Positions 18,398 to 26,339 are shown, counted from the stretch's first letter. The stretch: 64,000 bases of DNA from Chondrinema litorale (GCF_026250525.1 NZ_CP111043.1:3609001-3673000), one strand, 5' to 3'. Program-made: numbers and translations. Notes: generated from the sequence alone by a model not told the origin.

Positions 18398-18943
18398 TTA
18401 AGCTGCAGTAACTTCAAATTGTGGGGTGACAGTAAGAATAGGAGCAGGAGCCAGCCAATCTGCTTCTAAAATAAAAGCGGTATTATTGGCATCTGCTGCT
18501 GCTTTGCCTAGTTGTCCAGTTGCCTGGTTTAAAGTTGCAGGTAAGTCCAGTGTTCCAAGAACCCTCCAATTGCCTCTTTTATCCTGAGCTACCGCAATTA
18601 CATCTTCATTAGCAAGCTGCTTGCAAAGCGTCAACACCTTATCGAGCCCAGTAGGAAGATTAAAATCAATGAAATTGTGATAAGACTTTCCATCAATTTC
18701 TCCTTGTAATTCGTGCCTGACATCTCCAGAGTTCTTGGTGATTTCAATCATAGAAAATACTTCCAGCGTATCATCTACAAAGGTGATGGCAGAAGAAATG
18801 GTATTGGTATTTTCATCTGCTGCAGGGATTTCAGCTACAGCATCGGCTCGAATGATACCAATCTTACGAGTAGATCCACCCATATTGCCTTTAGTGGCAA
18901 GTTCGAGCTCAGATTTTTTTAAACTTATAATTGGTTGTGCCAT
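18398..18943 (-). CDS. Tail-tube-like protein, 181 aa
   Basis: The beta-rich 181-residue product lies between the capsid block and the tape measure, which is the usual place of the major tail or tube protein. It is homologous over nearly its whole length to residues 1-170 of the giant tail protein at 1501-5211, sharing QP-I-I-x-L-x-KS-x-L at the start, ITF-x-D, VIAVAQDKRGNWRVLG versus VIAIGKDTLGRYRVVG, and the final D-x-x-x-x-F-x-x-E segment. This makes it probable that it polymerises and that the giant protein caps or continues the same tube. The name major tail protein is inference. Confidence 0.75.
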   Translation of the reverse strand: MAQPIISLKKSELELATKGNMGGSTRKIGIIRADAVAEIPAADENTNTISSAITFVDDTLEVFSMIEITKNSGDVRHELQGEIDGKSYHNFIDFNLPTGLDKVLTLCKQLANEDVIAVAQDKRGNWRVLGTLDLPATLNQATGQLGKAAADANNTAFILEADWLAPAPILTVTPQFEVTAA

Positions 18944-18978
18944 AATTTATCAGTTTACAGTGAAACAGTGAGCAGTGA

Positions 18979-19296
18979 TCAAACAGCTGCTAGGATCGGA
19001 GATTCTCTTGCGATCAAATCATCCAAGATAGCTGCATGCGCATCTGGATCTCCAGCTACTGTATCAGCCAAGATGTAACCGTAGCTAGGCAAGTGGAAAG
19101 CTGCTTTGGTGAAGGTGTAATCACTGCCATTGTAAGAAAAAGTACCAGCAGTATAAGTAGGTTTTTGAGGAGCTGAGTTTTTCTCCACGGTGATTCTAGT
19201 TACTTTTTCAAGCTGATGGAATCTGGCATCCACTTCAGCCATGAAAGCATTGAAACCAGCTTCATCAAAAGTGAAAGTATAATTTTTTAGTGCCAT
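18979..19296 (-). CDS. Phage structural protein, 105 aa, unknown
   Basis: The 105-residue product starts MALKNYTFTFDEAGFNAFMA and has a YTAGTFSYNGSDYTFTKAAF beta-hairpin-like centre. It sits between the major capsid and the tube-like gene, where head-tail connector or decoration genes are found. I recognise no family; a virion role is inferred from position. Confidence 0.75.
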   Translation of the reverse strand: MALKNYTFTFDEAGFNAFMAEVDARFHQLEKVTRITVEKNSAPQKPTYTAGTFSYNGSDYTFTKAAFHLPSYGYILADTVAGDPDAHAAILDDLIARESPILAAV

Positions 19297-19322
19297 AATA
19301 TAAATGGGTTTAAAGTGAAAGC

Positions 19323-20309
19323 TTATTTAGTATCATTACAGAAAACTACCTGATCATTTAGGCTTGAAGAAATTTTTCCTACAGCTCTAAAGCCAAAGCC
19401 GACTTTAAAATCTCCAGTGATTCTAATGCATCTTTCATCTGGTTTTAAAGTGACAGTGAGTCTTCTTTCTTCTCCAGTACCATCCTCGCACATGATCATA
19501 TTACCAGGAACAGTAGTGAACATTCTTTTAGAATCTCCCATTGATGGCAGCCCTACTGGTTTGATGTTTTTGTATTTGTGTACAGTTAAAACTGAATCAT
19601 CAGAGTGGTCTGTATGAGTGCCAAATTTGGTTCTTCTGTTTTCCCAGTAAAGCTCTTCATTGCGCACAGACATGAAGATGGGCATGCTTTTTCTTTTTAC
19701 TGGAGTTGGCAAGTTTTTGACAAACTCTTCGGTGTAATCCAGTACTTCCGCATCAGAATATGCTCCTAAAGCAAAAGGAGTGAGCCTGCCAGAGTCAATA
19801 GAGGAATCCAGTTTTTTATCAAAACCATCATTGATATCTTCCGCATCTCCCGGAGTCGGATAAGTGGCCTCATCAAAAGCACCATTCCAGACTAAATCCA
19901 TTTCCATTTCTTCTTCAGATTTGTCCAGGATGCTATTAAAAACCATGTTAGCAATCCCTGAAGGTAGATTGGTGGTATTAGAACCAACTCCCTGCAAGAG
20001 GATTCCCAAAGCAGATTTTTCCATGTCTACAATATCATCAGAAGTGATTTCATAGTCGATCTTGGCTCTTTTTACTTGGGTGATTTCAGTACCAAAAGCC
20101 AGTTTATCTGTTTTAGGTGTAAAACCACGAATATAAGGCTGTAGAATGGAAGCCAGGTGTTTGTTGTTGGCCACATACTGATCTTTTACGCCAGAGATAA
20201 TGGTTAAAAACTGGCGCGTATAGAAACCTTGTGTTAAAAAAGCTTCGATTTGAGCTTGGTGGAGTCTGAAATAGGCACCCAAAGCCGCATTTAATTCTTC
20301 AAGATTCAT
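19323..20309 (-). CDS. Major capsid protein
   Basis: The 328-residue product follows the protease-scaffold gene by 19 bases, the universal place for the HK97-fold capsid subunit. Its N-terminal half is helical with ILQPYIRGFTPKTDKLAFGT, then a D/E-rich spine helix region (VFNSILDKSEEEMEMDLVWN) and C-terminal beta sheet with NMIMCEDGTGEERRLTVTLK and GDFKVGFGFRAVG. Size is in the family range. Assignment rests on order and overall pattern, not on a search. Confidence 0.82.
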   Translation of the reverse strand: MNLEELNAALGAYFRLHQAQIEAFLTQGFYTRQFLTIISGVKDQYVANNKHLASILQPYIRGFTPKTDKLAFGTEITQVKRAKIDYEITSDDIVDMEKSALGILLQGVGSNTTNLPSGIANMVFNSILDKSEEEMEMDLVWNGAFDEATYPTPGDAEDINDGFDKKLDSSIDSGRLTPFALGAYSDAEVLDYTEEFVKNLPTPVKRKSMPIFMSVRNEELYWENRRTKFGTHTDHSDDSVLTVHKYKNIKPVGLPSMGDSKRMFTTVPGNMIMCEDGTGEERRLTVTLKPDERCIRITGDFKVGFGFRAVGKISSSLNDQVVFCNDTK

Positions 20310-20328
20310 TAAAATAATAGGTTAGAAA

Positions 20329-20754
20329 TTATAGAATAATACCTCTCGTGCGCTGGAAAGACTGATTGTCTACCTTGATACCTCGATCAATTACTTTTTG
20401 CTCGATATCCAGCATGGGCACCTGCTTTTGCTCCTCTTGGAAGTCGTCCTTGTCTTTACTTGTTTGCACAGGATCAGCAATAGTTTGCTTACCAAGCTTT
20501 TTATTTTCTTCAAGAAGCTCCTTGTTGGTTTGTTCCAGGCTGTTTTGCTTTTGAGTCAGCTCCTCTAAGCGTTTTTGATTGGCCGCTATTGACTCATTGG
20601 ATTGTTTGAGCTGATTTTTAAGCGTATCATTTTCCTGTTGCAAGGTGTCTAATTGCTGGTTTACTTCTTGTTCCAGCTCTTCATCAGAAAGCTCCTTGCC
20701 TTCTTTTTTTGCTTTGGCTTCTGCATTACCAAGTATTTTCTTTAAAAAACTCAT
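20329..20754 (-). CDS. Possible nested scaffold protein by internal initiation
   Basis: An in-frame ATG at 20754 (product starting MSFLKKILGNAEAKAKKEGK) lies exactly where the protease fold ends and the coiled coil begins. Lambda makes the scaffold Nu3 from such an internal start within C. Here this would give a 141-residue scaffold. The sequence shows the start and domain break only; use of the start is inferred. Confidence 0.35.
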   Translation of the reverse strand: MSFLKKILGNAEAKAKKEGKELSDEELEQEVNQQLDTLQQENDTLKNQLKQSNESIAANQKRLEELTQKQNSLEQTNKELLEENKKLGKQTIADPVQTSKDKDDFQEEQKQVPMLDIEQKVIDRGIKVDNQSFQRTRGIIL

Positions 20755-21681
20755 GGAATTATTTTGATTAAAATGGATAGAATGCTGTTGTTGCTGGCTA
20801 ATAGCCAGTTCATCTGCGAGTTGTCTGGCTAATTGAATGGCTTCTTGGAGCGTGCCCATTGAATCAGCCAGACCCACATCAATGGCTTTTTGTCCCATGT
20901 AGACTTTGCCAGTGGTGACGTCTTCTTTTTTTGTATTCACCTCATCTCTCAACTGAATCACAGTATCAGTAAAAACATCATTGATGGGATTTAGGTAATT
21001 ACTTATGATTGGCTCAGGATTTCCTTTGAGTAACTCTTCTTGATCCTTGTTTTTGTCTACACTTTTGCTGGCATATACTGAAATTAATTTGTAGCCATAC
21101 TTTTCTAAAGCAGCTCTGCTATCAATGGCAGTCAATTGAGTTCCAATTGATCCCACCATAGCAATATCCCCAGAAAGTTTGATGTGGTTAGCACCAGTAA
21201 TGGCAAAATAAGCAGCAGAACAAGCTTCACCATCCACAAAAGCCACTACGGGTTTAGAGCAGGCAGCAATGATTCTGGAAAATTCCTGAATGCCTTTTAC
21301 CTGTCCGCCAGAAGAGTCTACTTTAAGGACAATGGCTTTGATATTGTCAAGCTGGTCAGCTTGTTTAATCCAATTGCCCATTGTTTCCGTGCCATAGCGA
21401 TACCAGCTATCATATTTTGTAAGCATACCTGTGATTTGAAACAAGGCTATGCTATCAATGGGAGCATCACTGAGTGGAAAATGCGTGTCATCATTACCAT
21501 ATAAAGCATATGGAGATTGCATGGAAAGTTCATTGGAGAACTTTTCGATGACCTGGTCATCTTCATGCAAAACAGTATTGACAAGAGACAAAAAACTTGC
21601 AGTGTCCTGCTGGTTGAGTAACCAGTAGTCACCAAGAACTGCCTGTAAGAGGTTAGTGTGATTGGCTAATTTCTTGTTCAT
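20329..21681 (-). CDS. S49 (SppA/ClpP-fold) prohead protease with scaffold-like C-terminus
   Basis: I prefer the ATG at 21681 over the one at 21741 since the extra 20 residues look unrelated to the fold. Motifs: VKVDSSGGQVKGIQEF (oxyanion loop), VAFVDGEACSAAYFAITGA with the nucleophile Ser in ACSAAYF, GSIGTQLTAID, and TTGKVYMGQKAIDVGLADSMG near the catalytic Lys. After about residue 310 the chain becomes a long Gln/Glu/Lys coiled coil (NDTLKNQLKQSNESIAANQK) typical of capsid scaffolds. The arrangement equals lambda C with Nu3. The end QRTRGIIL could be a capsid contact. Confidence 0.9.
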   Translation of the reverse strand: MNKKLANHTNLLQAVLGDYWLLNQQDTASFLSLVNTVLHEDDQVIEKFSNELSMQSPYALYGNDDTHFPLSDAPIDSIALFQITGMLTKYDSWYRYGTETMGNWIKQADQLDNIKAIVLKVDSSGGQVKGIQEFSRIIAACSKPVVAFVDGEACSAAYFAITGANHIKLSGDIAMVGSIGTQLTAIDSRAALEKYGYKLISVYASKSVDKNKDQEELLKGNPEPIISNYLNPINDVFTDTVIQLRDEVNTKKEDVTTGKVYMGQKAIDVGLADSMGTLQEAIQLARQLADELAISQQQQHSIHFNQNNSMSFLKKILGNAEAKAKKEGKELSDEELEQEVNQQLDTLQQENDTLKNQLKQSNESIAANQKRLEELTQKQNSLEQTNKELLEENKKLGKQTIADPVQTSKDKDDFQEEQKQVPMLDIEQKVIDRGIKVDNQSFQRTRGIIL

Positions 21682-21805
21682 TCGCTTTCTTAAGAAGAAG
21701 TAATTACTTGAAAGCGAAAGTGGCCTATATATATGAGCCAAGAAAGGACGGTCTAAATAGCAGAAATTAAGGCTGTTAGACCATTATTTAGTTTGAAAAT
21801 TGGCT

Positions 21806-22279
21806 TTAGGCAAATATACCAGCATCGATTTTTTGAGGAGCTATTGAGGTTTGTCCACTAATGGTAATAGAAAACTGATTTAAAGAGGGAGCAGAAGAGC
21901 CAGAATCAGCTTCTAAAAGTAAACGCAAAGGTTCTTCTTTTGAACCAAAACAGATAAAATTTTCATTTCCATCCATAGTCACAGCAACTACATCTAACTC
22001 ATAATCATAAAGAAAGAGTAAATTCTCATCTAATCGAACTTTGGGGTGAATGGCATTGATGACATTATCAAAGTATTCCCCATTAAAACTGTTCTTCTTT
22101 TGAAACTTGTACCTAGACTGATCATCTAGAATTTTAATTTCTGTCCAATCATCTAAAGAGAAAATAATGGATTGAACAGTTTTACCAGACATGACTACTT
22201 GACTGATGTTTTCAGCAGGAGCTATGAATAATTTGAGGATACCACCCAGGTTCGGAAAGGAAAAGTTTGTAGTTAACAT
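21806..22279 (-). CDS. Phage protein, 157 aa, unknown, probably structural
   Basis: A longer frame begins at 22354, but the first 25 residues come from a region carrying two copies of a 13-bp direct repeat and look non-coding, so I place the start at the ATG at 22279 (MLTTNFSFPNLGGILKLFIA). The product is beta-rich and ends with a segment like Bacteroidota phage structural proteins (SLNQFSITISGQTSIAPQKI). It lies upstream of the protease. No family recognised. Confidence 0.65.
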   Translation of the reverse strand: MLTTNFSFPNLGGILKLFIAPAENISQVVMSGKTVQSIIFSLDDWTEIKILDDQSRYKFQKKNSFNGEYFDNVINAIHPKVRLDENLLFLYDYELDVVAVTMDGNENFICFGSKEEPLRLLLEADSGSSAPSLNQFSITISGQTSIAPQKIDAGIFA

Positions 22280-22299
22280 AATATAGAGGTTAGGACAGT

Positions 22300-22358
22300 A
22301 ACGTCCATAAAATCGGGTGTTTTTGGCGATTTTAGAGAGGATGAAAACGTCCATAAAA
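22300..22358. repeat. Two copies of AACGTCCATAAAA upstream of the 157-residue gene
   Basis: AACGTCCATAAAA occurs at 22300-22312 and 22346-22358, 46 bases apart. A related AACGTCCGT lies at 23285-23293. The pair lies just upstream of the preferred start at 22279 and could be a regulatory site of the leftward late genes. Confidence 0.45.
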
Positions 22359-22405
22359 AATTTAAAATTCTTCTAAAAATGCAGTATTATATTGATATAT
22401 TCATA

Positions 22406-22948
22406 TCAAAAATTTGAAATGGTGTCCAAACATCGAGACATTTGAGAAACTACCGTCCGCAATTTGTTATTATTTTCCACTAAAGAATCATACAGATCGG
22501 ACTGATAAACTTTTCGAGGTACAGTGTAATTACAATTTTTTCGATCATGGAATGATCTTTCCACAGAATCAATATTGAGTTCAAAAGGAGAGATGTTGTA
22601 CTTTTCCATAAAGATAGAAATGGCTTTTTTTCTTGATCCTAAAAAGGGAGCGCAGCCATGCACAAAATTGCGGAGTGCGATTTTAAAATAATCTTCATAG
22701 GCTTTTCCTGAAACTGCTTGTTTGAGTAACCTGCTTTTATGGATGTATAAATCCGAAGATAATTTTAGTTTGATGGTGTCCAGCCCGCTTTCTTCTTTGA
22801 CCACATTGGACTTTTTGACAATTAAATTGAGTAATTGCCTGCCAGCAATATTGGACTGATTGCAGGTAATGGGTGATTCTCCTAGTTCATGAATTAAGAA
22901 TTTTTTGATGTGTGGTTGTATAGGTAACTCTATTACTTTACTACTCAT
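22406..22948 (-). CDS. Phage protein, 180 aa, unknown
   Basis: A basic, mostly helical 180-residue protein (KVIELPIQPHIKKFLIHELG at the start). Residues 50-110 contain KLKLSSDLYIHKSRLLKQAV and YFKIALRNFVHGCAPFLGSR; the mix of Lys/Arg and helices would suit DNA binding, and its place at the early/late boundary with large non-coding regulatory-looking DNA upstream would suit a late activator. Neither idea is shown by a recognised motif. Confidence 0.65.
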   Translation of the reverse strand: MSSKVIELPIQPHIKKFLIHELGESPITCNQSNIAGRQLLNLIVKKSNVVKEESGLDTIKLKLSSDLYIHKSRLLKQAVSGKAYEDYFKIALRNFVHGCAPFLGSRKKAISIFMEKYNISPFELNIDSVERSFHDRKNCNYTVPRKVYQSDLYDSLVENNNKLRTVVSQMSRCLDTISNF

Positions 22949-23515
22949 TTACTCAGAGGTTTTTATTTGAAAAAAACGGCTTTTAAAAAATCAACTACCA
23001 GAAATTAGTTGGATGGTTAGCTCAGTAGCATTTAAGTATAGTACCAGAAAAGTACTGTTTTTATTTTAAAAATACCTTAAAAACATGAAAAAAGGTAAAG
23101 AAATGCTAACAAAGTAAATCCGAGGAGCAAAAGTAAAAAACGGCCAAAAAGGCTATTTTTCACTTTTAAAAAAGTTGTCAGGTTTTTATTTTTTCAAAAC
23201 ACTGTATATCAGTTGCTTATATGTTTTAGAAGTGGTCATTTGTCAGGTTTTTCGCTCGATACAGCACGCCACGCACATTAACAAAACGTCCGTCCGTTTT
23301 TAAAAAATGCTGGATATATGAGTGCGGAAGTGAGAGGGATAAAAAAGTGGTCGTTCGTTTTTTCAAAAGTGGCCTCTTTAAATGTTGCAATTTAGTGGTA
23401 GGTACAAAGGCATATAAAAAGTGGCTGTTCGTTTTTTTTAATAGGAGATACCACTACAAAAAGTGGTACTCATTGTCTATCCAGACGGACATCTTGGCGG
23501 CCTTCCAGGCGGACA
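22949..23515. repeat. Gene-free 567-bp stretch with degenerate repeats
   Basis: No convincing gene is seen on either strand. At least four related units are spaced about 50-80 bases apart: AAAAAAGTTGTCAGGTTTTT near 23168, AGAAGTGGTCATTTGTCAGG near 23229, AAAACGTCCGTCCGTTTTTA near 23283, AAAAAAGTGGTCGTTCGTTT at 23341 and AAAAAGTGGCTGTTCGTTTT near 23417. The core is roughly AAAAAGTGG-x-x-GTTCGTTTTT. At 23482-23518 there is also a short duplicated GGCGGAC/GACGGACATC element. It looks like a regulatory or replication region of the phage. Confidence 0.5.
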
Positions 23516-23902
23516 TCAAGATAGCAGCTCATGTATGGCTTTACTTAGTGTTTCAATATGGTCTTTGATGAGTAGCTCTCCCTGTCCTAAGGTGATGGTG
23601 ATGGGTAAGCCTGATAAATTAAACTCATACAGTTCATGGTTTAAGATATTGAAAGCCTCTTCAATAAGCTGAGCTGCTTTCAGGTAGTTGGGATCTGCTT
23701 CTAAGGGTAATTGTTCTAACTCAATACGCTCATCATCCTTGTTTAAATAGAATGTTCTAAAAGATGCAGCAATATAGAGTTGGAATACTTGATTGGTGAG
23801 CTCTTGAGATAAGTAGTTAGCTAACTGAGCTTGCAACTGGAGCTGCTGCCTGAATAAAAATTCCAGTTCTATACCAATGTGTTCTTTTGATTTAAGTGCC
23901 AT
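23516..23902 (-). CDS. Small helical phage protein, 128 aa, unknown
   Basis: The product begins MALKSKEHIGIELEFLFRQQ, has an N-terminal Gln/Leu-rich amphipathic helix (QLQLQAQLANYLSQELTNQV) and an acidic middle. It starts one base after the stop of the gene upstream, so they form a small operon. Early phage genes of this size are generally uncharacterised; no motif identified. Confidence 0.65.
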   Translation of the reverse strand: MALKSKEHIGIELEFLFRQQLQLQAQLANYLSQELTNQVFQLYIAASFRTFYLNKDDERIELEQLPLEADPNYLKAAQLIEEAFNILNHELYEFNLSGLPITITLGQGELLIKDHIETLSKAIHELLS

Positions 23903-23903
23903 A

Positions 23904-24194
23904 CTATTTAATGAGCTTTTGGATTTTCTTAATCATCAATCTCAGTTCCCTTTCGGCTTGTTTACAAGCCTTTAGTGTTTGAGGATCTTTAGTTTCAAAG
24001 TACAGCTCCTGTAAATCCATCACTTCTTTGGTTTTTTCTACAAACTCACATTGGGCAAAGGCTTTGTGTACTTCAGAAAGTAAGTCATATGCCTTGCCTT
24101 CTGTTTTTTTTACTACAATATAGGATTTACCTTCAGCAGATGATTTTGTTGAAATATCAGTATAAAGGGGATTGAGGAGCTGCTTAAGAGTCAT
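23904..24194 (-). CDS. Small basic phage protein, 96 aa, unknown
   Basis: I take the ATG at 24194 (MTLKQLLNPLYTDISTKSSA), because the longer frame overlaps the upstream 182-residue gene by some 30 bases. The product is Lys-rich with a C-terminal helix (ACKQAERELRLMIKKIQKLI). It is followed after one base by the next gene. Function unknown. Confidence 0.6.
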   Translation of the reverse strand: MTLKQLLNPLYTDISTKSSAEGKSYIVVKKTEGKAYDLLSEVHKAFAQCEFVEKTKEVMDLQELYFETKDPQTLKACKQAERELRLMIKKIQKLIK

Positions 24195-24214
24195 TTTTTT
24201 ATCGGTTAGATGCT

Positions 24215-24763
24215 TTAAACTTGAGTTTGTTCTGCACGTGCCCACCTTTGCACTTCAATAGGCATGAATTCACCTGATTGAGTTTCTTCCATTAAAGTGT
24301 TTAAATAAAAGCGGAGCTGCAGAAGCTTTCCCTGTTTGTAGAGTTTCATGGCAAAATTGTAGAGAAATTGATAGCCATGTAGTGGTTTTCCAAAGCCATA
24401 AAAATTCTTCAGGAAATAGATGCCTTCCTGCTTAAATCGGCTTTTAATGAGCTGGTGATCCTGAAAGATTTCTCTTTCATGCACATAATCAATGGAAAAT
24501 TGACGTAAGGTCCAGCCTTGTGGTTTAGTATCATTCTTTAGTACATACCACATTTTAATATTGGACTTGTGCTCATCTCCAGACAAAGTATCGAATCTAT
24601 TGGGTTGATAGTTGAAAGACATTTTTGCCTTAATTGTGTCATCGATATGGAAAATGATATTCCTTTTTGTGTTTTCAGCAATATTGGGCTGATTAAGTAA
24701 ATGTGCCAATTGAGGCATATTCATCTCTGCAATCTGGCTGTTGGTAAACTTTTGTAATCCCAT
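24215..24763 (-). CDS. Phage protein, 182 aa, unknown
   Basis: Soluble basic protein of 182 residues starting MGLQKFTNSQIAEMNMPQLA. The centre is aromatic-rich (FKQEGIYFLKNFYGFGKPLH). It leads a three-gene set running to 23516. A 14-base sequence shared with the repressor control region lies just upstream (24772-24785), which suggests that this set is under repressor control. No family recognised. Confidence 0.65.
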   Translation of the reverse strand: MGLQKFTNSQIAEMNMPQLAHLLNQPNIAENTKRNIIFHIDDTIKAKMSFNYQPNRFDTLSGDEHKSNIKMWYVLKNDTKPQGWTLRQFSIDYVHEREIFQDHQLIKSRFKQEGIYFLKNFYGFGKPLHGYQFLYNFAMKLYKQGKLLQLRFYLNTLMEETQSGEFMPIEVQRWARAEQTQV

Positions 24764-24771
24764 TTTTGTAA

Positions 24772-24785
24772 AATTGTAATGATTA
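24772..24785. promoter_or_regulatory. Second copy of AATTGTAATGATTA, candidate repressor operator
   Basis: The 14-mer AATTGTAATGATTA lies nine bases upstream of the start at 24763. An exact copy is at 28771-28784 inside the dyads of the repressor control region, and a 12-base partial copy (AATTGTAATGAT) at 27851-27862 within a gene. Shared operators upstream of two leftward gene sets would be normal for a phage repressor. Confidence 0.45.
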
Positions 24786-24812
24786 TATGATTAAGCCATT
24801 ATTTGGCGCTTG

Positions 24813-24845
24813 AATAAGCTGCCGGCTACTGCCGGCAGCCTTATT
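24813..24845 (+). other. Strong GC-rich hairpin in an AT-rich setting
   Basis: AATAAGCTGCCGGC and GCCGGCAGcCTTATT pair with a TACT loop and one bulged C, followed on the plus strand by TTTTT. It has the form of a plus-strand terminator but no plus-strand gene precedes it. It lies between two leftward genes, where it could also stabilise or end the upstream transcript. Confidence 0.55.
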
Positions 24846-24926
24846 TTTAATGTGCAACTTATTTTCGATTGTAGTTGCCAAACAATCAAAAGAGAGTCCC
24901 CAAGGAAACCACTCTTTTCCTGCATC

Positions 24927-25163
24927 TTAAATATATTTTTGAACTGGCCTTCTTTTGTTTGTGAAGCTGGCCAATTGTTCTTTGCTCTTTTTTGAGAATA
25001 CATTGAACCATCTCCAGCCAGCATATTTTTGGTCTAAAAAATTTGTAAAATCCAGTAGATTCGAAGTATTGTATTTGACAAACTTTTCTTTTGAAACTTT
25101 GGTGATACAAGTATACTTCCGCTCTTTTTCTGCACCTTTCATCATAAAATCTATTGTGTTCAT
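24927..25163 (-). CDS. Small basic phage protein, 78 aa, unknown
   Basis: The 78-residue product (MNTIDFMMKGAEKERKYTCI onward) has a plausible folded composition with an aromatic patch (FLDQKYAGWRWFNVFSKKSK). Tandem dyads lie 29-51 bases upstream of the start. It overlaps other open frames in this region, but this is the one with protein-like composition. No family recognised. Confidence 0.45.
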   Translation of the reverse strand: MNTIDFMMKGAEKERKYTCITKVSKEKFVKYNTSNLLDFTNFLDQKYAGWRWFNVFSKKSKEQLASFTNKRRPVQKYI

Positions 25164-25490
25164 GTTTAGCTAATAGGTTACCTACTGGTTACTTTCCGAA
25201 AGACTTTCAGAAAGTTTTTAGTAAGTAATTTTTGTTTAGTTTTTCAGGTAAGTCTTTCTGATACAGTAAGGCATTACTTACCAAAAGGGGGAAAACTTTT
25301 CCTCTGGGTATTTTAAAAAAAGGCATAGGATTTCACCCTTGCTCATTTTTTGACATTAAGCAACTACAAAAGACTCGAAAAGCTCCGGCCGAAGCTATTT
25401 AGTCAGGCAATTATGGGAATGATTCCTTCAAGGAGGCATGGCTTGTAAACTGTTTGAAATGGTAGTTAACATGATTTTAGTTTTAAAAGA
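25164..25490. promoter_or_regulatory. Gene-free region with tandem CTTTCNGAAAG dyads
   Basis: CTTTCCGAAAG (25192-25202) and CTTTCAGAAAG (25204-25214) are perfect 5+1+5 dyads with a 12-base period, and a half-copy AGTCTTTCTGA follows near 25251. GGTAAGT and ACTTACC (about 25247 and 25276) bracket part of the region, and near-palindromes AGCTCCGGCCGAAGCT (25381-25396) and GGAATGATTCC (near 25420) lie beyond. No gene is seen. It looks like a control region of the leftward gene at 25163. Confidence 0.5.
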
Positions 25491-25943
25491 TTAGGTGAAA
25501 AAATAAGCGTTTATAGCAAATAAAGTCTCGTTGTTTTTACCTCCTTTTCGGATCTGTTTCCCATTGGAAGGCACTGTAAAACTGCTGGCAATACCTGCCT
25601 TTTTGAGGCGCTTTAAGTGGTTATCTAATGACTTTGGAAGTATATTCAGGCTCTTGGCAATGGCTGCACCGTTCCCCTTAAAGGTGCCACATTCAAAGGA
25701 TTCTCCTTCTTGACTTTCTACTTTCATCAGGTGAGTGGCTTTATCAAAAACGACCTTTTTTTGGATGGCTATTTTGAAGAGTAACTCAGCGGTTTGCATG
25801 TGCTGTGGCTTGAGCTGCTCAGCTAATTTGGGATGTTTTTGATTATAATCTTTGATATAATGATGCAGTAATCTGATTTGTTTTTCAGAGTTAACTGGCT
25901 TGTAAATCGGTTTAATTCCTGTAATGCTTGGTGGTGTTTGCAT
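25491..25943 (-). CDS. Phage protein with winged-helix-like C-terminus, 150 aa
   Basis: I choose the ATG at 25943 (MQTPPSITGIKPIYKPVNSE), which avoids a 68-base overlap with the upstream gene. Residues about 90-140 read GNGAAIAKSLNILPKSLDNH then LKRLKKAGIASSFTVPSNGK, a helix-turn-helix followed by a possible wing. This suggests DNA binding, for example in replication initiation or regulation. The end is FAINAYFFT. Role not fixed. Confidence 0.65.
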   Translation of the reverse strand: MQTPPSITGIKPIYKPVNSEKQIRLLHHYIKDYNQKHPKLAEQLKPQHMQTAELLFKIAIQKKVVFDKATHLMKVESQEGESFECGTFKGNGAAIAKSLNILPKSLDNHLKRLKKAGIASSFTVPSNGKQIRKGGKNNETLFAINAYFFT

Positions 25944-25950
25944 CGCTATT

Positions 25951-26256
25951 TTAGTTAATCTTTTTGATATTGCTTTTAGGGAAGACGGCCAGTCTGATCC
26001 GGTTAAATAGGTTGACATACATTTTTCCCCGTCCTAAATCCCATTTGTATTTTAAATCTGCCCATGTCACCCAACCCTTCATTTCTATGACCTTTTGCAT
26101 GTCAGCAATTAGTTCAGGCCATTTTTTCTCATAGCTATGCGGATTCCTGGCAACCAAATAGTGTTTGGTATACTCCTTAGAAATCCTCGGCACTTCCAGA
26201 GCTGTTGTCTTTCTGCTGCCATCATCAAAAAGTTGTAATTGTCTAACCATTTGCAT
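25951..26256 (-). CDS. Small phage protein, 101 aa, unknown
   Basis: The 101-residue product (MQMVRQLQLFDDGSRKTTAL) is basic with KGWVTWADLKYKWDLGRGKM near the end, which could be a small winged-helix-like element. It precedes the wHTH-like gene by seven bases, so the two are likely co-translated. No family recognised. Confidence 0.65.
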   Translation of the reverse strand: MQMVRQLQLFDDGSRKTTALEVPRISKEYTKHYLVARNPHSYEKKWPELIADMQKVIEMKGWVTWADLKYKWDLGRGKMYVNLFNRIRLAVFPKSNIKKIN

Positions 26257-26296
26257 CGGTCTAAATTTAAAAGGTTAACAACAAAAAAGTTGGGAC

Positions 26297-26320
26297 AAAA
26301 AACGGGAAGAAGCCTTCCCG
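26297..26320 (-). terminator. Rho-independent terminator after the membrane gene pair
   Basis: On the minus strand CGGGAAG-GCTT-CTTCCCG is followed by TTTTTTG. The perfect 7-bp stem lies 20 bases after the stop of the gene at 26340, so it ends the membrane-protein transcript before the small DNA-binding genes. Confidence 0.8.
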
Positions 26321-26339
26321 CTCTTTATGTGCTATTGGG

